From JABFXC01 sp045804265 (GTDB lineage: Bacteria; Gemmatimonadota; Gemmatimonadetes; Gemmatimonadales; Gemmatimonadaceae), in contig JBJMNK010000014.1 of NCBI GenBank assembly GCA_045804265.1, positions 1 to 64,000 on the forward strand: 64,000 nucleotides of DNA. Reading direction: 5' to 3'. A program made the translations under genes and the position numbers. This document shows, one piece after another, positions 18,628 to 27,085 of the stretch. Within the stretch, counting starts at the first letter, position 1; each line of letters opens with the position of its first letter. Under the pieces are notes generated by a model that was not told the DNA's origin, searched no databases, and saw only the letters and a list, made by a program, of their open reading frames with translations.

Positions 18628-20220
18628 CTATCTCGTCCACTCCGACGACTTGCGCGGCGGCGCCTGGCAGGCCGGCCACTCCTGCGGCTGGCCGTTAGGC
18701 GCCGGCGGCATCAACCGGCGGTCGCGCGGAACCGTCTGCGGGTCTTCGCTCGCAAGGTAGACGAGCATCGCCACCAGCGTCGCGTTCGACTTGAGGTCGT
18801 CCCAGACGATCTTGTCGAAGGTGTCGCGGTTGGTGTGCCAGGTGTAGACGCCGTAGTCGAAGCTGGTCGAGCCGAGCCCGAATGCGGGCGCGCCGTAGCA
18901 GATGAATGACGCGTTGTCGCTCCCGCCGCCCGCCGGCGTGCCGGGAAAGCTGATGTTGAACTGCCGGCTGATCTCGCTCGGGATCCGCGCCAGCCAACCC
19001 GCGTAGACGTTGCTCGCGCCGACCAGCCCCGACGCCGAGATGTTGACGATGCGACCGGTGCCGTTGTCCTGGTTGAACAGCGCCTGCAGCCCCTTCACGA
19101 TCTCGGGGTGATCGGCGGCAAAGGCACGCGATCCGACCAGCCCCTGCTCCTCGCCGCTCCAGTGCCCGACGACGATCGTCCGCTTCGGATGCGGATAGAC
19201 CTGGCGAAGGATGCGCATCGCCTCGAGCATGGTGATCGTGCCGGTGCCGTTGTCGGTCGCGCCGCTGCCGCCGTCCCACGAATCGAAGTGCGCCGACAGC
19301 ATGACGTACTCGTCGGGCTTCTCGCTGCCGCGAATCTCGGCGATGGTGTTGTAGACCGGCACCTCGCCTAACGCCTGCGCCTCGGCGTCGATGCGGAGCA
19401 CCGGCCCCTGCCCATGCTCGGCCAGCCGGAAGACGAGGCCGTAGTCCTCGCAGCTCAGGTCCACCGTCGGCACCGACGTCGTCCGGGCGTTGAAGATCTT
19501 GTCCACTCCCCACCCCTGCGACCAGAGGTTGGTGACGATGCCTGACGCTCCGGCCTTCTCCAGCTTCGCCGGCAGGTTGCGCAGCGCCAGCGCGTAGCTG
19601 CTGTCGGCGGGGCCGCCGGTGCGGAGCACCCGCTGCGCCCACGCGGTGGTCGCTCGCGCGCGCTCCTCGCGCATCCGGGTATACGCATCGGCGGTCGCCC
19701 ACGATGCCCAGGTGGTATCGGGACGACACGTCGGCTGTGCCATCGAGATGAGCACGTACTTTCCCTTCACGTTAGGCAGCCAACGGGCGAACGCCGCCGC
19801 GTCCGTCAGGTCGGGAAGGATCACCGCCGGCGCGGACACCGCTCCCTTCGTTCCCGGGCTCCACGCCAGCATCGTCCCCTCGAGGCTGCGAATCCGCGGC
19901 GCCATCAGGTCGATGTGGGTCGGGCCACGCCGCCAGCCGCGCCACGTCCCGTAGCTCTCGTTTCGCGCGTCGATGCCTAACGACCGGTAGGTCTTCACCA
20001 GCCAGTCGTTCCCCGCTTTCTGCTGCGGCGTCCCGGTCAGTCGCGGCCCGATCGAGTCCAGCAGCGGCTGCGCCAGCGCATAGGTCCGCGAGCTGTCCAT
20101 CCCCAGCGTCCAGATGCGGCGGAGCACCGAGTCGCTGGTGGCGAAGGTCTGCGCCGGCAGCGCCGGCGCGACCGCGGCCAGGGTGAGCACGGCAGCGAGG
20201 AAACGACGGAGCATGGTCAT
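18628..20220 (-). CDS. M28 family zinc peptidase
   Basis: 530-residue secreted aminopeptidase-type enzyme (M28, Zn-dependent exopeptidase). Signal MTMLRRFLAAVLTLAAVAPALPAQ. The PA-domain-like insert lies before the catalytic domain. Co-catalytic zinc ligands can be seen in order: His and Asp in LSAHFDSWDGGSGATDNG, the Glu pair in HWSGEEQGLVGS, Asp in FNQDNGTGR, and His in YTWHTNRDTFDK. Mature protein acts outside the cytoplasm on peptides. ATG 20220 or 20214 both give the same signal peptide; the frame upstream of 20220 is Pro/Gly-rich and not convincing. Confidence 0.92.
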   Translation of the reverse strand: MTMLRRFLAAVLTLAAVAPALPAQTFATSDSVLRRIWTLGMDSSRTYALAQPLLDSIGPRLTGTPQQKAGNDWLVKTYRSLGIDARNESYGTWRGWRRGPTHIDLMAPRIRSLEGTMLAWSPGTKGAVSAPAVILPDLTDAAAFARWLPNVKGKYVLISMAQPTCRPDTTWASWATADAYTRMREERARATTAWAQRVLRTGGPADSSYALALRNLPAKLEKAGASGIVTNLWSQGWGVDKIFNARTTSVPTVDLSCEDYGLVFRLAEHGQGPVLRIDAEAQALGEVPVYNTIAEIRGSEKPDEYVMLSAHFDSWDGGSGATDNGTGTITMLEAMRILRQVYPHPKRTIVVGHWSGEEQGLVGSRAFAADHPEIVKGLQALFNQDNGTGRIVNISASGLVGASNVYAGWLARIPSEISRQFNISFPGTPAGGGSDNASFICYGAPAFGLGSTSFDYGVYTWHTNRDTFDKIVWDDLKSNATLVAMLVYLASEDPQTVPRDRRLMPPAPNGQPQEWPACQAPPRKSSEWTR

Positions 20221-20303
20221 GCTGGTGTCGGGGTGTCGGGGTGTTGGGTTCGGCGGCCCGGGGCCGCCGGTCCGCATCGAGCGTTAGGCGCGGGTCCGGT
20301 CCG

Positions 20304-21185
20304 TCAGCCCGTCGTCAGGCGAAGCGTCGTCCCCCACGGGTCGGCGGCGGCGGCGCCCGTGGTGTCCCACTGCACCGCGACGCCCTGCGTCGCGAGGCTC
20401 GCCGCCGCCGCCGAGACGTCGGTCGCGGCGGGGAGGACGATGTCCCAGTCGAGCAGTCGCGCATCGTGCTCGGTCGCCGGCGATGCGTGTCGTGCCCAGG
20501 TGTTGGTGCCGAGGTGATGGTGATAGCCGCCCGCCGAGAGGAAGAGCGCGCCGGGATAGCTCCAGACCACCTTGTCGAAGCCGAGACCGACGTGGTAGAA
20601 GCGCTCCCCCGCCTGCAGGTCGGCGACGAACAGGTGAACGTGGCCGAGCCGCGTACCAGCTGGCATCCCTGACCAGGGGACTCCGTTCGCCGCCGCGACG
20701 ACGTCGTTCACGTCGAGCGTCTCGGTCGCCATCACCAGTTGCCGCGCCTCGTGCCGCCACGTGCTGCGCGGCCGGTCGGCATAGACCTCGATCCCGAGCC
20801 CGTCCGGATCGGTGAGGTAGATCGCCTCGCTGACGAGGTGGTCCGACATCCCCGCCCGGACGCCGATCGCGCCGAGATGGGCGACGAACGCGCCTAACGC
20901 TGCGCGGTCGGGGAGGAGGATGGCGAAGTGGTACAGGCCGAGCCGGCCGTTATGCGGCACCGGCGTCGCCCCCGGCCGCTCGCGCAGCTCGACGATCGGC
21001 GTCGCCTCGCCGGCGGCGCCGAGCGATGCGCTCGACTCGTCGCGCGAGAGCACGCGCAGGCCGAGCACGCGCTCGTAGTACGAGAGCGAGCGCGCGAGGT
21101 CGGCCACCTGAAGCCGGACGCGCCCGAGCCGCGTGGCCTCGGGCAGGCGGTACCCCGGCGGCGCGACGCCGTACTTGTAGTCCAT
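20304..21185 (-). CDS. catE: CatE-like extradiol dioxygenase / VOC protein
   Basis: 293-residue protein with two vicinal-oxygen-chelate modules (residues about 18-135 and 175-290). LGRVRLQVADLARSLSYYERVLGLRV opens the first and LGHVHLFVADLQAGERFYHVGLGF the second; His in GGYHHHLGTNTW is the second metal ligand. Bacillus CatE (catechol 2,3-dioxygenase) has the same layout and is encoded with a DoxX protein, as here. The C-terminal module ends DPWGTTLRL, where a metal-binding Glu is often found, so activity is uncertain. Follows the DoxX gene by 11 nt in one operon. Confidence 0.85.
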   Translation of the reverse strand: MDYKYGVAPPGYRLPEATRLGRVRLQVADLARSLSYYERVLGLRVLSRDESSASLGAAGEATPIVELRERPGATPVPHNGRLGLYHFAILLPDRAALGAFVAHLGAIGVRAGMSDHLVSEAIYLTDPDGLGIEVYADRPRSTWRHEARQLVMATETLDVNDVVAAANGVPWSGMPAGTRLGHVHLFVADLQAGERFYHVGLGFDKVVWSYPGALFLSAGGYHHHLGTNTWARHASPATEHDARLLDWDIVLPAATDVSAAAASLATQGVAVQWDTTGAAAADPWGTTLRLTTG

Positions 21186-21196
21186 GCGCGCTGCCG

Positions 21197-21637
21197 TCAG
21201 CGATTTGCGCGCCGTTCGGCGATGATCCGGTCGAGCGAGTAGTAGCCGGCGCCGGCAATGGCGATCGCGACGTTCGCGCCGAAGAGCGTCAGGGCGAACT
21301 CGTAGCCGTTAGGCAGGAAGAACCCGCCCTTGAGGTGCACCATCAGCAGCGCGCCCGCCATGTCGATCGCGAGGCCGAGCGCGGCGAGTCGCGTCAGCAG
21401 CCCGATCACGAGGGCGCCGCCGGCGAGGAACTCGACGATCGCCGCCAGTGGCCCGGTGATCCCGGGCATGGGAATCCCCATCTGGCCGAACGCCCCGCTC
21501 ACACCGGAGAATCCGAAGACGAACAGCTTCTGCCCCCCATGCATCAGGAACACGATCCCGATGACGATGCGCAGGATGAGGAGGCCGGTGTCGACTCGGC
21601 GTGAGTAGTTCGTGGCGTTGGCGTAGCGGGAGGACAT
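21197..21637 (-). CDS. DoxX/CatD-family membrane protein
   Basis: 146 residues, four membrane helices, DoxX family: RIVIGIVFLMHGGQKLFVFG near the N terminus is the signature, and GPLAAIVEFLAGGALVIGLLTR follows. DoxX/CatD proteins assist in quinone, catechol and redox stress handling at the membrane, and in Bacillus catD is the operon mate of catE. It lies between the MarR regulator gene (53 bp upstream) and the CatE-like gene (11 nt downstream). Confidence 0.9.
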   Translation of the reverse strand: MSSRYANATNYSRRVDTGLLILRIVIGIVFLMHGGQKLFVFGFSGVSGAFGQMGIPMPGITGPLAAIVEFLAGGALVIGLLTRLAALGLAIDMAGALLMVHLKGGFFLPNGYEFALTLFGANVAIAIAGAGYYSLDRIIAERRANR

Positions 21638-21690
21638 GAGTGCCGTGGGGTCGATGGTGGATGAAGAAGGTTACGCCATCACGTATGAAA

Positions 21691-22197
21691 TCAGCGAGTC
21701 GGTGGAGCGGGCCGGTCGCCGCCGGGGTCGCCGCGTCGCACCTCGGCGAGGAGATCGATCAGCGTCCGCAGCCTGGCCGCGCTGAGGTGCCCGAGCTGTC
21801 GCTCGTGCAGCCGGGCGACCGGCTCGTCGATGCGCGCCAGCAGCTGCGATCCCTTCCGGGTGAGACGGGTGAGGACCATCCGCCGGTCATCGGTGTCGCG
21901 CTCGCGCTCGATGAGCTGCATCTGTTCCATGCGGTCGAGCAACCGCGTGACGTCGGGGACCTGCGACACCAGCCGGTCGCGCACCTCGTTGCGACAGAGC
22001 CCGCGCTCACCCGCGCCGCGGAGGATCCGGAGCACGTTGTACTGCGTCGGGGTGATCTCGTAGCGCCGGAGGGCGTCGGCGACGCCATGGCTCAGGATCG
22101 CCGCCGTCCGCTCGATGCTGAGCAGCGCTTCCTGCTCGAGGCTCTGGAACGGCTTCGTCTGGCGAAGCTCCTCCTGCAACCGCGGCGACGTGACCAT
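21691..22197 (-). CDS. MarR family transcriptional regulator
   Basis: 168-residue winged-helix regulator: dimer helices at both ends, DNA-binding part ITPTQYNVLRILRGAGERGLCRNEVRDRL, wing ERERDTDDRRMVLTRLTRKG. It resembles MhqR-type repressors, which respond to quinones and catechols and control doxX/dioxygenase operons. The start at ATG 22197 is set by homology; the frame stays open far upstream as a shadow of the kinase gene. First gene of the MarR-DoxX-CatE operon; a near-palindrome just upstream (22212-22223) is a likely autoregulatory site. Confidence 0.9.
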   Translation of the reverse strand: MVTSPRLQEELRQTKPFQSLEQEALLSIERTAAILSHGVADALRRYEITPTQYNVLRILRGAGERGLCRNEVRDRLVSQVPDVTRLLDRMEQMQLIERERDTDDRRMVLTRLTRKGSQLLARIDEPVARLHERQLGHLSAARLRTLIDLLAEVRRGDPGGDRPAPPTR

Positions 22198-22211
22198 GAT
22201 GCCGATGATAT

Positions 22212-22223
22212 GTGTTATGACAC
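22212..22223. promoter_or_regulatory. Candidate MarR operator
   Basis: GTGTTATGACAC, palindromic in 10 of 12 positions, 15 bp upstream of the MarR start codon, in the only AT-leaning stretch of the 74-bp gap. It overlaps where a -10 box would lie, so binding would repress the operon. Inferred from position and symmetry only. Confidence 0.45.
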
Positions 22224-22271
22224 CCGATGTCAATACCAGGGCGGAGCGCCGCCGGCGACGACGCGTCCTGC

Positions 22272-24191
22272 CTAACGCGCGGCCTGCACCTCGCCGGTGG
22301 TCGCCGGCAGCACCTCGTGCCCCGTCAGCGGCGCCCGCGGCAGGGTGACGACGAACCGCGAGCCGCGGCCGGTGCCACCGCTCTCGATCGTGATCTCGCC
22401 CCCCATGCCGCGCGCGAGGTCGCGGCTGATCGCCAGCCCCAGCCCGATCCCGTCGCGAACCTTGGTCAGCGAGCGGTCGAGCTGCACGAATGGCTCGAAG
22501 ACCTTCTCCTGCTCGTCGGCGGCGATGCCGATGCCGGTGTCGCTCACCGTGATCGCGACGGTCTGGTCGTCGCGAGCCGCGGCGCTGATCGTCACCCGTC
22601 CGCCTGACGGTGTGTAGCGGATCGCGTTCGAGAGAAGGTTGAGCAATACCTGCCGCAGCTTTTCCCGGTCGGCGAGCGCGGCCAGCGGCGCCCCGGCCGG
22701 ATGGTGCTCGAGGGTGAGGTGCTTCGCCGCCGCCTGCGGCGCCACGAGGCTGTCGAGACCGGCGAGAAACGGGTCGAGCGGAATCGCTGCGAGTTCGTAA
22801 CTGACCCGTCCCGCTTCGATCCGGCTCAGGTCGAGCACCGCGCTGATCAGGCCGAGGAGGTGCTGCTGGCTGGCGCGGATGCGTGCGAGGTCCCGCATCT
22901 GCGCGTCGGTCACCGGGCCGCGCAGCCCGAGCTCGAGCAGCTCGGTGTAGCCGGCGATCGCGTTCAGCGGCGTCCTCAGCTCGTGGCTCATCACCGCGAG
23001 AAACTCCGACTTGGCGCGATTCGCATCCTCTGCCTGTGCACGCGCCCGATCGAGGTCGATCGCCACCGCCTCCGCTTCGGCGGCCTGCATCTCCAGCTCG
23101 CTGTGCGTGGTGCGGATCTCGTCGGCCATGCGATTGAAGCTCGCGGCCAGTCGCCGCAGCTCCTCGTCGCCGCGCGGCGTGACGCGCACGCCGTAATCGC
23201 CGCTCGCGATCGTCTCGGCGGCTCTCGTGATCGTCGCCAGCGGGCCGGTGATCCGGCGGCTCACCACCCATGCGCCGATGACGCCGGCGCCGAGGAGCAC
23301 GATGCTGACCAGCGCGAGACGCAGCGCTGCCGCTCGCGGCGCGGCGAGCACCCCCCGTTCCGGGATCTCGAAGACGAGCCCGAACGGGCCGCCGATGTCA
23401 CGCTGCTCGGCCGAGAGCAGCCGGCCGGCGCGCGGTCGTGTGACGACCGTTCCGTCGCCGGTCGAGTCGCGCCTCGCCGGCGGCGACGCGATCTCGCCAC
23501 CGAGGGTGGACCAGAGCGAACCGTCGGCGTTGCGGTAGTACGCGACCACGCCGGGACCGGCGAGCGCCTCGATCGTCGCGTCGGCGGCGGTGCCCCCCGC
23601 AATGCGATACTCGCGCGCGACGTAGCCGACGCGGCGCGTACCGCTGCGCACCGGTGCCACGATCCAGAAGTGCGGATGACCTTCGTCGACGTAGAGCGCG
23701 CCGACGCGCACCGAATCGGGTGACCCGCTCACGTGCAGCCGATCGGCCAGGACGCTGACCTCGACGCCGGGGACATCGCTCGCCGGCGCGGCGGCAGGAT
23801 GGTCGCGGCCGGCGAAGGCGATGCGCTTCCCGTCGGTGGACCAGAGCTCGACCGCGACGTTGGTATCGTTAGGCGTGAGCAGGCCACGGAGCCTCGCCGA
23901 TGCCGCCGCCGACGCGGCCGGTGTCGGCCGCACTGCCGCGGCGCGGACCGCGCTGTCGCGCGCAGCCGCGACGACCGTCGCCCGCAGCCGCGTCATCGAG
24001 GTGCGGGCGAGGGCGCCAAGCTGCGCTGAGGAGCGGGCGAGGCGATCGTGGGCTGCGTCACGCGCGGATTCGGCGAGCGTCGCGTATGTCAGCACCAGGC
24101 TCGCGACGAGCACTCCGCCGAGCGGCGTCGTGATGAGCAGCGGCAGCTTGCGCTCGAGCGACTGGCCGTGCGGTCGTGGTTCGGTGGGCAT
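22272..24191 (-). CDS. Membrane sensor histidine kinase with HAMP
   Basis: 639 residues: one membrane helix near the N terminus (LLITTPLGGVLVASLVL), an extracytoplasmic sensor of about 250 residues (double-Cache-like size), a second helix (ALRLALVSIVLLGAGVIGAWVV), HAMP (SRRITGPLATITRAAETIASGDYG), coiled coil, HisKA (EFLAVMSHELRTPLNAIAGY) and HATPase_c (LLNLLSNAIRYTPSGG, DTGIGIA, GLGLAISRDLA). ATG 24191 is chosen over GTG 24197. Its stop codon TAG lies in a GCCTAACG octamer. Orphan: no regulator adjacent. Confidence 0.92.
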   Translation of the reverse strand: MPTEPRPHGQSLERKLPLLITTPLGGVLVASLVLTYATLAESARDAAHDRLARSSAQLGALARTSMTRLRATVVAAARDSAVRAAAVRPTPAASAAASARLRGLLTPNDTNVAVELWSTDGKRIAFAGRDHPAAAPASDVPGVEVSVLADRLHVSGSPDSVRVGALYVDEGHPHFWIVAPVRSGTRRVGYVAREYRIAGGTAADATIEALAGPGVVAYYRNADGSLWSTLGGEIASPPARRDSTGDGTVVTRPRAGRLLSAEQRDIGGPFGLVFEIPERGVLAAPRAAALRLALVSIVLLGAGVIGAWVVSRRITGPLATITRAAETIASGDYGVRVTPRGDEELRRLAASFNRMADEIRTTHSELEMQAAEAEAVAIDLDRARAQAEDANRAKSEFLAVMSHELRTPLNAIAGYTELLELGLRGPVTDAQMRDLARIRASQQHLLGLISAVLDLSRIEAGRVSYELAAIPLDPFLAGLDSLVAPQAAAKHLTLEHHPAGAPLAALADREKLRQVLLNLLSNAIRYTPSGGRVTISAAARDDQTVAITVSDTGIGIAADEQEKVFEPFVQLDRSLTKVRDGIGLGLAISRDLARGMGGEITIESGGTGRGSRFVVTLPRAPLTGHEVLPATTGEVQAAR

Positions 24192-24312
24192 CGTCACGGC
24201 TGCTGTGCATGCCAGCTATGGGCCAGAGCACGATCCTGGCGCCAGATCGGAGGGCTCGGATCTGGAGAATGGGAGCGTTGACGCCGCGCCCGCCCTTACC
24301 GTACGCTTAGGG

Positions 24313-25215
24313 GTGGCCGGACATCATCATCATCATCACGGACCGGCGAGCTACGGCCGCGCGTTCGCGATCGGAATCGGGCTGAACCTCGCCTTCGTCG
24401 TCGCGGAAGCGATCTACGGCATGCGCGCGCACTCGCTCGCGCTGACCGCCGATGCAGGGCACAACCTCGGCGACGTCCTCGGACTCGCGCTGGCCTGGAC
24501 AGGGACGATGCTCGCCGCGCGCGCGCCGACGTCGCGCCGGACCTACGGAATGCGCCGCTTCTCGATCCTCGCCGCGCTCGGCAACGGCGCGCTGCTGCTG
24601 ATCGCGGTCGGCGCGATCGCGGTCGAGGCGGTGCATCGCGTCAGGCATCCCGGCCCTGTCGCGACGACGACGGTGATCGTGGTCGCGCTCATCGGCATCG
24701 CGATCAACGGAACGACCGCGATTGCGTTCATGCGTGGACGCGAGCACGACCTCAACATTCACGGCGCGTTCCTGCACATGATCGGTGATGCGGCGGCATC
24801 GGCGGGCGTCGTCGTCGCCGCGTTCGCGATCATGTGGACCGGCTGGACGTGGATCGATCCGGTGGTGAGCCTCATGCTCGTCGCGCTGATCACCGTCAGC
24901 AGCTGGGGGCTGCTCCGCGATTCGATCAACCTCGCGCTCGACGCGGTACCGCCGGGAATCGACACCGACGTCGTGACCGCGTACCTCGCCTCGCTCCCCG
25001 GCGTCACCGACGTTCATGACGTGCACATCTGGGGGCTGAGCACCACGCACGCTGCGCTCACCGCGCACCTAGTCGTGCCTGACGGCGGCAACACCGATGC
25101 CCTGATCACGCATGCCTGCCGGCAGCTGCACGACCGGTTCGGCATCGAGCATGCGACTGTGCAGATCGAGCAGCGGCACCTCGCGCACGACTGCGCGCTG
25201 GGCGGAGCTGCGTAG
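24313..25215 (+). CDS. CDF family zinc/divalent cation exporter (ZitB/CzcD-like)
   Basis: 300-residue cation diffusion facilitator with six helices. The zinc site residues appear in SLALTADAGHNLGDVLGLAL (HxxxD of helix 2) and HMIGDAAASAG (HxxxD of helix 5). The cytosolic C-terminal domain follows (PPGIDTDVVTAYLASLPGVTDVHDVHIWG). GTG 24313 is the most likely start: it is followed by a natural run of six histidines (VAGHHHHHHGP), a metal-binding N-terminal tail typical of CDF proteins. No ATG lies between it and residues that look foreign. The HtrA gene follows after 19 bp and may be cotranscribed. Confidence 0.9.
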   Translation: MAGHHHHHHGPASYGRAFAIGIGLNLAFVVAEAIYGMRAHSLALTADAGHNLGDVLGLALAWTGTMLAARAPTSRRTYGMRRFSILAALGNGALLLIAVGAIAVEAVHRVRHPGPVATTTVIVVALIGIAINGTTAIAFMRGREHDLNIHGAFLHMIGDAAASAGVVVAAFAIMWTGWTWIDPVVSLMLVALITVSSWGLLRDSINLALDAVPPGIDTDVVTAYLASLPGVTDVHDVHIWGLSTTHAALTAHLVVPDGGNTDALITHACRQLHDRFGIEHATVQIEQRHLAHDCALGGAA

Positions 25216-25234
25216 CACGCACGAGGCCGCGCCC

Positions 25235-26257
25235 ATGCGCACCACAACTCACGTTTCCTTCGCCGACCGCGCACACGCGGCCTCGGCTGCGGTCGTCATC
25301 CTGCTCGCGGCACCGCTGACGATCACCGCGCCGCTCGCCGCGCAGGGGCGTCTCGCCGACGAAGCGACGATCATCCGCGTCGCGAAGCAGGCGACGCCGG
25401 CGGTGGTCAGCGTCACCGATCCCGGCGTCGGACTCGGCTCGGGTGTGATCATCCGCGCCGACGGGGTCATCATCACGAACGCCCACGTCGTCGGCACGGC
25501 GACCCGCGTCGAGGTCGGCCTCGCCGATGGACGCCAGATCCCGGGGCAGGTGCTCGGCCGCGACCCGAGCGTCGACATCGCGGTCGTCCGGGTCCAGCTC
25601 ACCGGGCTGCCGACCGCACCGTTAGGCAACTCCGACCAGATCGAGGTCGGCCAGACCGCGATCGCGATCGGCAACCCGGTCGGGCTCGATCGCACGGTGA
25701 CGACCGGGATCATCTCGGCGATCAATCGCAGCCCGCGCGGCTTCGAGCTGGGCGGGCTGATCCAGACCGATGCCGCGATCAACCCGGGGAACTCCGGCGG
25801 TCCACTGCTCGACTCGCAGGGGCGCGTCATCGGGATCAACAGCGCGATCCTCCAGGGCACGACCGGTCTCGGCTTCGCCATCCCGATCAACCTGGCGCAG
25901 GAGATCGCGAACCAGGTGCTGACGACCGGCCACATCACGCGCCCGTACCTCGGGATCAACCCGGCCGACCTGTCACCCGAGATCGCCGACCGCTTCAACC
26001 TGCCGGTGCGGGAAGGGGTGATCATCCGGACGGTGGACCCGCGGGCGCCGGCGGGCCGAGCAGGTCTCCAGCCCGGCGACATCATCGTCTCGATCAACAA
26101 CGGGCCGACGCGCACCGCCAGCGAGCTCCTTCGCGTCCTCCGCCTGAGCAAGCCGGGCGACACGATCCGGATCGGCGTCGTGAGGCTGGACGAGAACGGC
26201 CACCTGGCCGGACGAACGACGGTGTCGGTGCAACTGGCCTCGGCGCCGGTGGAATGA
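25235..26257 (+). CDS. HtrA/DegP-like trypsin-type serine protease with PDZ domain
   Basis: 340-residue periplasmic protease. Signal peptide ends in APLAAQ. Catalytic triad: His in IITNAHVVGTA, Asp in DPSVDIAVVR, Ser in AINPGNSGGPLL. One PDZ domain at the C terminus (PYLGINPADLSPEIADR...GLQPGDIIVSIN), so DegS-like in having a single PDZ but with a cleavable signal. Handles misfolded envelope proteins. ATG 25235 is chosen because the signal begins there; 19 bp after the CDF gene. Confidence 0.93.
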   Translation: MRTTTHVSFADRAHAASAAVVILLAAPLTITAPLAAQGRLADEATIIRVAKQATPAVVSVTDPGVGLGSGVIIRADGVIITNAHVVGTATRVEVGLADGRQIPGQVLGRDPSVDIAVVRVQLTGLPTAPLGNSDQIEVGQTAIAIGNPVGLDRTVTTGIISAINRSPRGFELGGLIQTDAAINPGNSGGPLLDSQGRVIGINSAILQGTTGLGFAIPINLAQEIANQVLTTGHITRPYLGINPADLSPEIADRFNLPVREGVIIRTVDPRAPAGRAGLQPGDIIVSINNGPTRTASELLRVLRLSKPGDTIRIGVVRLDENGHLAGRTTVSVQLASAPVE

Positions 26258-26682
26258 GGCGCCGTTAGGCGGCGAGGAAGGCGTAACGGCGGGCCAGTGC
26301 CAGCGGCTCGGTTACCAGAGCACGAGGCGCGGAGAGGGTGCGGTCCAAACTCACCCCTGGCCGAGACACCGCAAGCGACAGCGCTTCGCATCAACTGCCG
26401 ACTGCAACTGCATTTCCACAGGAGGCACAGAGGGCACAGAGGGGTGTCTCACGACACAACTGAATTGAACAGGAGCCACAGAGGGCACAGAGAGGTTTGA
26501 TCACAACCCCTCTGCGCCCTCTGTGGCTCCTGTAGATTTCGTTGCTGGTTAACTGCTTGGGGCACGCATGGTGAGACTATCTCGCCCCCCTGCCCGCCAA
26601 CCCCAGCGCCTGCCTGACGCGTTTCAAGCTCAGCGCCTAACGGCGCTTCCGACGCCGCACATCCGACGCCGTGCCTCCCCCC
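26258..26682. repeat. Intergenic gap with GAGGCACAGAGGGCACAGAG hairpin repeats
   Basis: The 425-bp gap carries three units of one repeat: direct copies at 26416-26443 and 26469-26497, and an inverted copy at 26505-26533. The last two form a hairpin with about 25-bp arms (ACAGGAGCCACAGAGGGCAC at the left). A separate 28-bp element at 26556-26583 recurs inverted at 31753-31780 with 25 of 28 matches. Two octamers (GTTAGGC at 26264, GCCTAAC at 26636) are also present. No gene seen. Confidence 0.85.
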
Positions 26683-27078
26683 TCAGTCGGCTGGCGGGTC
26701 GCCGCCGTCGGCGAGCCAGCGGACGGCTTGCAGCAGCCAGGGAATCGGGATCGGTTTCTGCCTGACGCGCCAGCGCCCCGGCGCATCGGAGAGCTGCCAG
26801 AAGTCTTCCGCCCAGCCGCTCACATATAGTGTCGGCCGATTGCCGATCTGCGCGGCGATGTCGCGGGCGACGTCGGCGCCGTCGGCGTCGGGGAGACCGA
26901 TGTCGAGGATCATCGCGTCGATCTGGCCCTTGGCCCGTGCCACTTCGGCCAGTGCGGCGGCGTGACTCCCGGCGGTCATCACGACGTAGCCGTTGGCCGA
27001 CAGCACCTCGCTGTAGGCCTTGCAGATCGCCGGGTCGTCGTCGACGACGAGGATGCGTTTGGGTGCTGCGGAGGTCAT
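26683..27078 (-). CDS. Stand-alone response regulator receiver protein
   Basis: 131 residues, a single CheY-like receiver with no output domain: acidic pocket LVVDDDPAICKAY, phospho-acceptor Asp in MILDIGLPDADG, Ser in LYVSGWAED and Lys in RVRQKPIPIPWLL. It may relay phosphate or act by protein contact. It starts 7 nt after the beta-lactamase-like gene and probably shares its mRNA. Possible kinase partners in the window are the orphan kinases at 22272 and 52174 (inference). Confidence 0.88.
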   Translation of the reverse strand: MTSAAPKRILVVDDDPAICKAYSEVLSANGYVVMTAGSHAAALAEVARAKGQIDAMILDIGLPDADGADVARDIAAQIGNRPTLYVSGWAEDFWQLSDAPGRWRVRQKPIPIPWLLQAVRWLADGGDPPAD

Positions 27079-27085
27079 GCGAGCT

